Shown here: positions 27,341 through 37,545 of the stretch, one piece after another | Layout: the number at the start of each line of letters is the position of its first letter | Position numbering within the stretch: the stretch's first letter is position 1 | Assembly: GCA_028551475.1 (NCBI GenBank) | Contig: CM052359.1 | Span: 12,215,583-12,279,582 of the forward strand | Direction of reading: 5' to 3' | DNA from: Casuarina equisetifolia | Lineage: Eukaryota > Streptophyta > Magnoliopsida > Fagales > Casuarinaceae | Length of the DNA: 64,000 nucleotides | Made by a program: the position numbers and the translations under genes | Notes under the pieces: generated by a model | Databases searched by the model: none | Seen by the model: only the letters and a program-made list of their open reading frames with translations | Told to the model about the DNA's origin: nothing

Positions 27341-27835
27341 CATTAGTATGTGCTTAAGCTTAGGTAGCAACACAGGTGACCCTTTGATTTGGTTACAAGG
27401 AGAAATCTAGTTCTCTATATCGGTGATTGAATGCATCTTCCCTATTTTTGAGTTCCTTTATTGCTCACAACCCATTGATCTCCCTTTTTCTTACTAAATC
27501 ACATGGAAACAAAAATAAAACAAAATTTTCTAGTTTATTTCTCTACTCTTTTTACATTGATGAGAGGGGAAATTTATACATAGGGATTACCCTTAACCTT
27601 GCCCTAAACTCAGACAGTTAAGGATACATAAGGAAAAGTACCTCAATAAAAAAAGCAACTACTCTATAGAATAAAATAGTAGTAGAATTCTAAAAGCTTT
27701 AGATTTATTCTCTTACCATTTAGGATTATTCTCACTAGTGTTCTCCCTCTTTTGTGTGACATCAAAATAAGGGATTAAGTTTGGGTGTGGGATAAATTAG
27801 GCTTTTTGAATTTAGTTTGAGATTTAGGCCCATCA
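27341..27835 (-). repeat. Right LTR of the decayed Ty3/gypsy-type element
   Basis: About 495 bp, directly repeated at 25617-26303. On the minus strand it begins TGATGGGCC at 27835. It is preceded by a polypurine tract and a short end-of-pol-like frame at about 27836-27950, so this LTR may also be the 3' LTR of a second, now lost, element to its right. Confidence 0.6.
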
Positions 27836-27959
27836 CATTCCCTTTCCCTTAAGAGGAACCATGTCCCTATGGCTTAATCCTGGAAAATGGAGCTACAATT
27901 CAACCTAATTTGCTTGACTCCTTTCCCTTTTTTCTTTATTATGTTAATAGCTTCCAATT
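27836..27959 (-). mobile_element. Polypurine tract and end-of-pol remnant of a second LTR element
   Basis: The sequence matches the body side of the left LTR (26304-26420) and carries a minus-strand 'aagggaaagggaa' tract next to the LTR start. It is too short to classify further. Confidence 0.4.
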
Positions 27960-29110
27960 TATACACTTTTTTTAATACGCAACAATTTATAGAATCTATT
28001 AAGTATATTACAATTTATAGAGTGTATTATGTCTCATAATTTATATATATATATTTAGTCTATTACAATTTACAAAGATTGTTAAGTTTGTTATAATTTA
28101 TACAATTTATTAAGCATGTTACAATTTGTATTATATGTTCATTTTGTTGCAATTTTATGCAAAACATCCTTATAAACAACATAACACTAGCCGAAAATCA
28201 AAGCTTTTTGTAAGTCTCATCCATTAAATTAAAAGCTAGAATAACCATAATTAACAACTTTTAACTCCCCCTCAGTGTAAGTCTTCTTCCACAAAGATTT
28301 TATTCTTTTTATATATGAGCTCATAAATTATATGTTGGGCAATTGTTCACCTATTAGCTCTTAAATTATAAACTTTGACCTTATGTATAAAAATTCCGTG
28401 AACATTTAGAAGAATTCTCATTAGCTTGTAGTCCTTATTCACCAAGTCATACTTAAACCTAAAAACTGGTAGGCCAAATATTTGATTTATAAAGCGCATA
28501 ATGTTGTTCATGTTGATCAATAGGTTCTAAAATAGTGATGATATGTTGCTGATGGAGTTTTCTATGGATGGCAAAGACATAAGATATGCAAACTAAACTT
28601 TGAATGAAGCCTAAGACTTCGATACAAGTTTTTTAATGCATTAAATGGTGAACTAGCTTGATTGTGTTGCTTATGTGGTCAATACTAATGTATAGAGGTT
28701 GGAGTTCCTTCTATGTATAAGCTATTGGTAAGACCTCATTGTTATAGAGTTTTGGAGGTGATTGTGGATGAACTTTTGGCTATCAATTTTGGAGTAAATC
28801 ATCTAGTAAACATCCCAAAACCTAAAGAATGGCTTGGTTGGAAGCAAGATGAATAATAATTCCATCATATCTAGCGATATGTCAAGTTCCTAAAAGAAAA
28901 AAACCATTAAAGATATCATAATGCAATTTTAATTTAAGAATAGAAAAACCTTCTGAGGAGGATCACAATTAGTCTTTACAATATTGTTGCCTTCCTCCAC
29001 AACTTTAGAGTTTTTGTATTTGTATGCATCTATTCTCACCTTTACTTTTGATTTGGTATAGAAAAAGAAAAGAAAAGAGAGAAGAGATGTTTCTATCTTT
29101 TTATTATAGA
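27960..29110 (-). pseudogene. F-box/FBA pseudogene unit 1
   Basis: First of three head-to-tail units. From high to low coordinates it shows a decayed F-box (LDISLDMMELLFILLPTK, then IDSQKFIHNHLQNSI) at about 28750-28900, a middle part to 28550, and an FBA region at about 28230-28500 (FRFKYDLVNKDYKLMRILL, VKVYNLRANR). The order and motifs are those of CPR1-like F-box proteins. Stops and frameshifts are frequent. The low end is an AT-rich minisatellite (27960-28160). Confidence 0.72.
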
Positions 29111-30120
29111 GTCGATTTAATGTGTTACACTTTATATGATATGCTTAGTTTGTTACAATTTATACTATTTATTCAACATATTAGAATTTATAGAATCTAT
29201 TCAACCTTTTACAATTTATACATTATTTTTAATATATTAAAATTCTATGCAAACCGTCCTTGTAAGTAGCACAACATCCATTTGTATTAGACTTCTTTGT
29301 AAGTTTTATCCTTTAAACTAAAAGCCAAAATAATATATATAAAAAGGTTCCAACTCATCACCCAATGCAACGCTCTTTTCACAATAATCTCATTCTTCTC
29401 ATTTATGAGCTCATATGATAAATATTGGGCATTTGTTTACCTATTGGCTCTTGGACTATAAACTTTGACCTTATGCATAAAAATTCTATGAGCTTTTAGA
29501 AGAATCCTCACCAACTTGTAATGCTTGTTCACTAGATCATATTTGAACTGAAAAAGACTAAACATAGATGTGTTGTTGATGAAACCTTCTATGGATAGCA
29601 AAGATGTAAAAGATGTAAAAGATGTAAAGTAACCAATGAATGGAACCTAAGATCTCTATATAAGTTTTTTAGTGCATCAAAGGGTAAGCCAACTTGATAA
29701 CATCTTTTTAAGGTAAATATTGATGTAATAGAGGCTTGAATTCCCTTTAAGTGTGAGGTAATGAAGAGACCTCATCCTTATAAAGTTATGGAGGTGATTG
29801 TGGATAAATTTTTTACTATCAATCTTAGAGCAAATCATTTAGAAAACACTTTGAAACTTAAAGAGTACTAGGCCAAAAGCAAGCTAAGAAAGAATTCCAT
29901 TGCATCCAATGGCAAGTCAAGTTTCTAGAAAAAAAAAATTTAAAGATATCACAACATAATTTCAATCTAAGAAAAAAAAACTTTTTGAGAAGGTTCGTAA
30001 TTAGTCTTCACATTATTGTTGCCCTCCTCCACAAATTTGGATTCTCTATGCTCGCATACATCCATTCTTTCCTTTGCTTTTGATTTCATCTAAAGAAAAG
30101 TAAGAAAAGTGAAAAGGTGT
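29110..30120 (-). pseudogene. F-box/FBA pseudogene unit 2
   Basis: Second unit, about 1.0 kb from unit 1 and in the same order. It has a decayed F-box near 29800-29920 (KIDSKKFIHNHLHNFI on the minus strand), and an FBA region at 29255-29560 reading ELINEKNEIIVKRALHWV and LKDKTYKEV. The low end is the AT-rich minisatellite at 29110-29250. A Lys/Glu-rich leader segment at about 29940-30110 matches that of unit 1. It is not translatable as a whole. Confidence 0.72.
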
Positions 30121-31130
30121 GGTTTCATTTGTTTATTATAAAGATTGTTTAGTTTGTTATAATTTACATTGTTCACTCAATCTATTGCAACTTATACAGT
30201 CTATTCAATCTACTAGAATTTATACAATTTATTTATTCTATTACGATTTATACAATATGTTTAATCCATTACAGTTTTATATGAACCATGCCTATTCAAT
30301 TCATGAAGTCAAGATTGATGTAATAAAGCTTGAAGTTCCCTCCAAGTAAAAGGTAATAGTAAGACTTCATCTTTATAGAGTTCTTGTGGCAAATATAGAT
30401 GAACTTTTTGGTATCAATCTTGGAGTAAAGTAACTTAGACACATTCCAAAACTAAAAAAGCAACTTGGCCAAAAGCAAGCAAAGTAACAATTCCAAAATA
30501 TCTAGTAAGTCAAGTTCCTAGAAAGAATTGAGGAACATGTCAAAGATCACAAAAAGAAAATGAATTTAAATCCATCAGAAATATCATAACATAATTAAAA
30601 TTGCAAAGTCATTCTAAAACAAAACAAAAAAAAAGATCTTTTAAGGATCTTTATTAGGCTTCCCAGCATCCACACTTCCCTTCTCTCCATCCATGTTCAC
30701 TATGTCATTACCTTCCTTTACAACTAAATCCTCATGCATGCAACCTTAGTAAACATACAAGCAACAAACCTATAAATCAAACTCCAACAAAAGAGCAATA
30801 ATATACAAATTTGGAGCTTCTATACTTGTATGTGGAAGGGGAAAGTTAGGCACTAATGCTAAAATGATTTGTGTGGATGTAACTAAATAAAAAGAACTTT
30901 GAGAAAAATAAATAAATAGGGATTAGAACACACCTTTCCAAATAGGCATAAAAGAAGGAAAGGGAAGAGTTATTAAGAATAATTGGATTGGACTTGTATT
31001 GCTCGATGAGTTGATTTAACTTCAACAACACATCCATTCTTTACTTTTCCTTTTCAGTGGATTTGATCTAGAGGGGCAAAAAGAAAAAAATGAGAAGTAA
31101 CAATCTATTTATATAGTCTATTCAATCTAT
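30120..31130 (-). pseudogene. F-box pseudogene unit 3, FBA region deleted
   Basis: Third unit. The decayed F-box lies near 30390-30520 (ELDLLDILELLLCLLLAKL on the minus strand). Sequence matching 29710-29930 is followed on the low side directly by the minisatellite (30125-30290), so the roughly 450 bp of FBA found in unit 2 are missing. The high side continues through a leader segment to 31130, with possible N-terminal frame MDGEKGSVDAGKPNKD around 30640-30700. Confidence 0.6.
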
Positions 31131-32400
31131 TATAGCAAACTGCATGATCCCTTTGTATAGGTGACATCAATAACCAACTATTCTTTAGCTTCACTTACTT
31201 AACTAGACTTTAGCTCTAGCTAAGGATAGTTCATCCAACAAGGTGATAGCTCTTGTCACAACATAGGAACCTAGGCAGCTTAGGAATAAAACTCTAATAT
31301 TTTGCAATCGCCATATATAGGATACCTGTAATCACCATATATTTTTTTGTTCCAACTTGAAAGCTTTTAAATCATGTTGATGATTGAAATAATTGATTTC
31401 TTTAGTTATTTCAATGTAACCTCTCCTAGTTTCATCTTCCTCACAACATAAGCTAATGATCCAATGTGATCACAAGTTAGTCATAATTATTTTATTCACA
31501 AAATATATAAAAGCAAAAGAAAGAAGATCAAGACCAAGACAAGCATGGTTGATAAATCTTTACTAACTCTTTTATGGTTCTCTACTTTAGTCTCCAATCT
31601 TTGAATGATGGGCATTGGATTCCCTTTAGTGTCGTTATGTGGCATAGCACTAATAATGCAAATACAAGTTGGTCATGATTTTCCAATTCAAACGCACAAG
31701 TTTGTAGATCATGGCTACATGTCCAACATGAACACAAGTCGGTCACGATTATTCTATTCACATAATCAAGTCAATGTACATGTGAATTTGTTTGTTCTAA
31801 TCACAGGAAAGAATATCTTGTGTTTTATTGTTGTTTCACGCAAAGTAACTAGCAAATTAGTAATTATTATTTTCATTGAGGGTTCCTCTAGTGATACAAG
31901 GAAATGACACTACTAAAATGATTGAGAGAATATTGGAATCTTTCTATTATAATCATTTTAGTGTTTTTCAATGGAAATTCTTCTTTGTGTATACTTTGAG
32001 AGATGGTCATTATTTTCACTTGCAAATAACTTGTAGACATGGATCTTATTTATATAATCTAAGATCATTTTTTGAGTTTTGCGACATATAGTCTTTGTGA
32101 ACTAGTAATATTAATTGTCAAAAAGTTCAATTATATCTAAAACTCAAGCAAAGATTAAATAAAACTTTCTTTTATAAAAGAAGATTTCCAAATAAGTTTT
32201 AAGTAATGTGAAAATTTTCTTAAAACATTTTAAAAATTCCTTATATGGATCTTTATCCATGAATAAATGTTGTTATACTTAATTTGCACCAAGATACCAT
32301 ACCAAAATTTTTAATTTTGCCAAAGATTAATTTAATTTCTTCATTTGAAGAGGTTTCTTTAGTAAGAAAGAATTAGTCAATGTGAAATTTCGACACACAA
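31131..32400. other. AT-rich spacer with a diverged copy of the mannosidase 3' flank
   Basis: No gene is supported. Bases about 31865-32105 align with about 22440-22690, downstream of the endo-beta-mannosidase stop. Shared stretches include 'gagagatggtc', 'gacatggatct', 'ttatataatcta' and 'gagttttgcgacatata'. Plus-strand frames at 31605-31907 and 31876-32091 have no motif. Confidence 0.5.
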
Positions 32401-32708
32401 TTTTCAACACCAAATTTTCAAACTAGATAAGCTTTAAATTAGTCTTCATGAGCCTTAAGTGAAAGCCTTAAAGTTTCTTTTGTTTTGAGTCCGTGCAACC
32501 GAATCATGCACTGGTCTCGAAAAAGAAAGAAGAGAGGTCTTGCACCGGGTTTCCTCGGGCCGAACCTGAAAACTTGACCCATTATCACAACTCCAAATCG
32601 GACCTAAACACAAAAGATCCACCTCTCTCTCCCTTCTCTCTGTGATGCGCATACCCAAACAGAGGCACGCGCACTCGCACAGGCAGTTGGTGTAGCTGTC
32701 CCATTTTC

Positions 32709-32744
32709 ATGGATGAAATCCAAATGGATCTTCCACAAACTTAG
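32709..32744 (+). promoter_or_regulatory. Short uORF overlapping the PPR start codon
   Basis: An 11-codon frame ([11 protein letters not shown], stop TAG at 32742-32744) starts four bases before the PPR ATG in another frame and ends inside the PPR coding region. If the transcript contains it, ribosomes could start at either ATG. This is seen in sequence only. Confidence 0.45.
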
Positions 32745-34683
32745 CTCTCACCTTCCCTCTTGGGCTTCCAGTTTCCTCTCCGTCTTCGAATCCCAAACCC
32801 ATTGGAACCCATCTTCAAAATCCTCAATATTTGTCCTCGGTCATGCCGATGTCAGCCTCCTCTTGTCCCTTTGTGGAAAAGAAGGCCTCATTCATTTGGG
32901 TTCTTCCATTCATGCCTCTCTTATCAAGAACTTTGAACTTTTTGATTTTGAGAACCGGTTCAATGCACGAAATGCCATTGTTATTTGGAATTCTCTTCTG
33001 TCTATGTATATAAAATGCGGGGAACTGTCAAATGCAGTTAAGATGTTTGATCATATGCCCATGAAGGATACGATTTCGTGGAATACAATTATATCTGGGT
33101 TTTTGAGGAGTGGTGAGTTTACTACGGGTCTTGGATTATTTAAAAGAATGCGGCAGTCTGGTTTTTATCAATTTGATCAAGGTACTTTGACTACAATTTT
33201 ATCAGCTTGTGATGGACCTGAGTTTTGTCACGTAAGTAAAATGATCCATGGTTTGGTAATTTTAAGTGGGTATCCGCAGCAAATTACGGTGGGGAATGCT
33301 TTGATAACATCATATTTCAGATGTGGGAGTTTTGTCTCAGGAATGCGTTTCTTTGATCAAATGCTTGAAAGGAATGTAGTTACTTGGACGGCTGTGATCT
33401 CGGGCCTTGTACAGAATGACTTCTATATGAAAAGTTTGGAACTTTTTGTTAAAATGCGGTGTGAGTCGGTGGATCCAAATTCTTTGACATATTTGAGCTC
33501 GCTGGTAGCATGTTCAGGCTTGCAGGCATTAAGGGAAGGGCATCAGATTCATGGGATCCTTTGTAAACTGGGAATTCAATCAGATTTCTGCATTGAGAGC
33601 GCACTAATGGACATGTATTCAAAGTGTGGAAGTGTTGAAGACGCATGGAAAATCTTTGAGTCTGCGGCACAGCCTGATGAGGTTACTTTGACTGTTATCC
33701 TAATGGGTTTTGCACAAAATGGTTATGAGGAAGAAGCTATACAAATTTTTGTTAAAATTGTTGATGCAGGGATTCAGGTTGATCCAGACATGGTTTCTGC
33801 TGTTCTTGCGGCATTTGGAGTTGGCACTTCTATGGGTCTTGGTATGCAAATTCACTCTTTAGTTGTCAAAAAAAACTTCGACAATAATACCTTTGTCAGC
33901 AATGGACTTATAAATATGTACTCCAAGTGCGGGAATTTGGAAGATTCTGTGAAAGTGTTTAGTCAGATGCACCAAAGAAACTCTGTCTCCTGGAACTCCA
34001 TAATTGCAGCTTTTGCCCGCCATGGGGATGGCGCCAAGGCACTACTGATGTATGATGAGATGAGATTGGAAGGCATAGAGCCAACGGATGTTACATTTCT
34101 CTCTTTGCTCCATGTTTGCAGCCATGTTGGCTTAGTTGAAAGAGGCATGGCGTTGTTGGAATCTATGGCTAAAGATCATGGGTTAAGTCCAAGATCAGAA
34201 CACTATGCTTGTGTGGTTGACATGTTGGGTCGTGCAGGACTTCTCATTGAAGCTAAAGAATTTATTGAGGGACTACATGAGAATCCCAGTATAGATGTTT
34301 GGCAAGCATTGCTCGGGGCTTGTAGCATTCATGGTGACTCAGAGATGGGCAAATATGCTGCAGATCAGTTGTTTCTGTCAGCACCTGAAAGCCCTGCACC
34401 CTACGTTTTGTTAGCCAATATATATTCCTCTGAAAGAAAATGGAAAGACAGAGCAAGAACTATTAAAAAGATGAAAGAGATGGGAGTCACAAAAGAAACA
34501 GGTATGAGTTGGATTGAGATTGAAAAGAAAGTCCACCGCTTTGTTGTTGGGGGCAGAATGCATCCACAAGCAGAGAGCATATATGGCGTCTTGGCGGAGT
34601 TGTTTAGACACTTGACAGAAGAAGGATATGTTCCAGATAAGAGGTTCATTCTCTGTTACTTGGATCAACATGAGCAAGAATAG
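32713..34683 (+). CDS. Pentatricopeptide repeat (PPR) protein, PLS class, E subgroup
   Basis: Single exon of 656 aa. Tandem PPR motifs run from about residue 85 to 560, for example [54 protein letters not shown] and [20 protein letters not shown]. Motif lengths alternate as in PLS-class proteins. The end ([53 protein letters not shown]) is an E/E+ extension, and the protein stops without a DYW deaminase domain. Such proteins bind organelle RNA and direct C-to-U editing, recruiting a DYW partner in trans. The basic, Ser-rich N-terminus fits organelle import. Position next to the J-protein gene matches At3g05340; orthology is inferred from that. Confidence 0.93.
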   Translation: MKSKWIFHKLSSHLPSWASSFLSVFESQTHWNPSSKSSIFVLGHADVSLLLSLCGKEGLIHLGSSIHASLIKNFELFDFENRFNARNAIVIWNSLLSMYIKCGELSNAVKMFDHMPMKDTISWNTIISGFLRSGEFTTGLGLFKRMRQSGFYQFDQGTLTTILSACDGPEFCHVSKMIHGLVILSGYPQQITVGNALITSYFRCGSFVSGMRFFDQMLERNVVTWTAVISGLVQNDFYMKSLELFVKMRCESVDPNSLTYLSSLVACSGLQALREGHQIHGILCKLGIQSDFCIESALMDMYSKCGSVEDAWKIFESAAQPDEVTLTVILMGFAQNGYEEEAIQIFVKIVDAGIQVDPDMVSAVLAAFGVGTSMGLGMQIHSLVVKKNFDNNTFVSNGLINMYSKCGNLEDSVKVFSQMHQRNSVSWNSIIAAFARHGDGAKALLMYDEMRLEGIEPTDVTFLSLLHVCSHVGLVERGMALLESMAKDHGLSPRSEHYACVVDMLGRAGLLIEAKEFIEGLHENPSIDVWQALLGACSIHGDSEMGKYAADQLFLSAPESPAPYVLLANIYSSERKWKDRARTIKKMKEMGVTKETGMSWIEIEKKVHRFVVGGRMHPQAESIYGVLAELFRHLTEEGYVPDKRFILCYLDQHEQE

Positions 34684-35500
34684 AGATTGACTTGACTAAA
34701 GACTCAAATTTGCAGTTCTAAATGTTCCTTCGTCAGTGCAATAATCTCTCATATGGACATCATGCACTCCTTGATTTACATAAGTAGTGATCTGATGCTG
34801 GCCCAGACAGTAGGTGGTTCAGATTGACTATCAAAGTCTAATATCATCCTCTGGCCTCAACAACCAAGACTTAAAAGCATTCATTGAAAAACAACATGCT
34901 TCAGCCTAAAACTCGTCCAGTTAGGCAGTAACTGATGGATGTAGCCTGGGATGCTTAGATGCTTGGAATTCAATTACCTATTCTTGAAGTTGAGGAGCTC
35001 AGTCCCTCTGATGAATTTTTATGCGGCATTAAATGCATCGAACTTTGCAATCACTGTTTCTAACATTAGCTCATTTTTAGCTACCATGACCGTCATAAAA
35101 GATGAGGAAAGATTAAACATTCTTGGAAAATGGATCTTAATTTATCCAGCCGAAAATAAAAACAGAGTATAAGAACTTGGAAATGGCAGAACTTCTCCCA
35201 TGACATCCAACAGTTATCATCTATGAGAACTTTTTCATGCCCTAAATCTGCCAACTGCCAAAAGGATCTCCATTAATGCAGGATCATTGAATCGTCTTCT
35301 GGGTAACATGAAGTCCACCAATGACTAGATACGCTGTGGGGGATAACCCTCCCTGTCCTCAACCGGATCCCCACCAGTTGTTGCCTGGATCGAATCCAAG
35401 ACTGGAAAAGACTTAACTCTTTGGGACAAACGGTGCCACAGCTAATACTTTGAACGACCAATTATACTCCAGTTTGCTTGCGAAAATTTTGCACTTTAAT
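34684..35500. other. PPR 3' UTR and spacer
   Basis: The first few hundred bases are presumed 3' UTR. A 73-codon plus-strand frame at 34951-35172 and a 62-codon minus-strand frame at 35273-35461 have no recognised motif. Confidence 0.4.
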
Positions 35501-35559
35501 CAGTACTATCTATGGCAATGATTTTGTCAATTTCGTTCATCCCACATTAGGCCACTGAC

Positions 35560-35960
35560 AACTGATTCTGTCTGTGAAGATCTCGCTTCTAAGCTCTTAT
35601 AAAGTTCAAGAAGACATAACTAGTGATCCAGTTATCATCTCCAAGCTTAGAAAAAAGCCTAACTCCTGCATCTGGACTGGAATAGCATGCCATCCATATC
35701 TCCAAAATCAGGTTAAATCTCTTGAGCTCATTAACATTGGCTTGTAAAGAATTGTTCCGCATTGCTCTCAAACTTTCCTTCTCACCACCCTTTCTTTGGA
35801 CCACAATCGTTGCTGTGGAAAAATGCCATCTACATTTGGAAGATTTTCAAAATTAGCACATCTAAAATGATAGAAACCCAATTGAAGACAATTTTCCTTC
35901 CTCACGAAGAGGCTGTCAAATCTTTAAAACCTTCGAGTTTAAGTGGCAACATTTTTGCCT
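35560..35960 (+). pseudogene. Fragment of an LRR receptor-like kinase gene
   Basis: A broken plus-strand frame reads like the N-terminal cap and first repeats of a plant LRR receptor kinase: DITSDPVIIS, then NSCIWTGIACHPYLQNQ, VKSLELINIGL, TFLLTTLSLDHNRC and GKMPSTFGRFSKLAHL. This is the usual order of LRRNT_2 (with its WxGIxC motif) followed by LRRs. Stops interrupt it, there is no signal-peptide frame in phase, and no kinase domain follows. A truncated, dead copy. Confidence 0.65.
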
Positions 35961-37545
35961 AGGACTGTTAAAAGTATTAGAAAGCCCCAAATCTAATAGA
36001 AAAATTTAGTTTATGAATTAATAAGGACATTTTTTACAATTAAATATTATTCAAAAATCTTGTTTTCATTGTAAAACTTTTACTCTCAATACTTTTCTAT
36101 AAACTAAACATACTTTAGATTTAAGATTAAATGAGATGAAATGAATATTTTCCCATGCTCAAAGTATTTTTTAAAGGTTCAAAATTATATAGGAATTAAA
36201 ATATGTCAACTTATATTCTAATATCATATTAAAAAAAATTAAAATTTAATTTAAAAATTATTTCCTAAGTTCAGAGGAAATTTTTTACATTCAAACACTA
36301 TGCAAATATCTTTCTTTTTTTTTCCTTTCAATGTAAAATTTTTATTTTTAACGTAAAAAAAAAAACTAACAAACATAAATCACCTCACTAGAATTGTACC
36401 AATAATTGTATCAAAACTTGACCCAACTAGTAAGATTAGGATGAAATACAAATTTCTTCATTGAACTTAGGGCTTTTCTATGTTGTGAGAAATGTCCACT
36501 CCCTCCTTCAAAATAAAAAGTAAAAGAGGAAGACATCTTTACATATAAAAAGAATTAAACCAAGATATTAGTAATCTATGATACTTTTCTACTTTGTTTT
36601 TAATACATACTTCATCTCTAGCGTGGAAAGGCATTTTCTATAGGGCCCCAATTCAAAAACAACAAGTGTCATACTTGAAACCTAACTCTAATAATACAAT
36701 ACAAAGTGAAAAAGGATCAAAACTCAAAAGAAGGAAATGGAAACTATAAGTTAATATATTCTAACTTGTTGATTTCTATATATTTCATTACTTATATACA
36801 ATTTCACATAAATGTGTAGACATATGCTTCTTTTTTCTTTTTTCTTTTTTTTTGTAGAAAAATAATATTTTTAAGCCTTCCTAAAGTACAAATACATTTA
36901 ACTATCTAGACACGCCTCGAATGGATGCGGCTGCCCTTACCACATAAACTATCTTTAAGAGGAGAATCCCTTCGGAACAGGATGACAAGTTCCAAAACTT
37001 GCGGAAGTTGCACTTCCTAATAATGTTTTTTTTTTTTAAATTGTTGACTCTTGTTTTTTCTCTGTTCAAATGAAGTAATTGCATGTAAAACTAGAAATTT
37101 TATCAACTTCACCCTACCAGTTACAAAATTTTCAATTCTCTTTTAAAAAAGGTTTCATTTTTTTGAAAAAGAAATTGATAATCTAGAACTTTTTTAAAAC
37201 ATTATTTAATATTTTAAATAGGTAAAAAGCAGTCCGTTCCAAAATATACTTAAATTTAATTGGAGAATTTCAATAAAAAAAGATTTGTTATGATCCAAAA
37301 TTCTCTATACAATAAGAACAAATAGAATAATTTCAACCAAAAAAGAAATCTTGGAACAAAATAATGACAGATAAAAAGAGGATGGAAAGACAGGAAAAAA
37401 TTAAATTAAATAAACCACCTAAAATGCCCGTACAGAGAGCCCCGTTTTGTTGTCACCAGATATGTTAACATATCCATAGCTGCTGGCTGAACCGGCGTGG
37501 CGCTCTAACGGACAGCTCTGCTCCAGAGTAAGAGAGAGACAGATA
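35961..37545. other. AT-rich spacer upstream of the J-protein gene
   Basis: Very AT-rich with poly-A/poly-T runs. No coding frame longer than about 60 codons and no motif. The last ~120 bases, ending in a GA-rich 'agagagagac', are the presumed promoter/5' UTR of the J-protein gene. Confidence 0.4.

Noticed and set aside
24830-31130. Possibility that one of the F-box copies is a working gene
   Set aside because: Every copy has multiple stops and frameshifts, and no splice pattern restores a frame across both domains.
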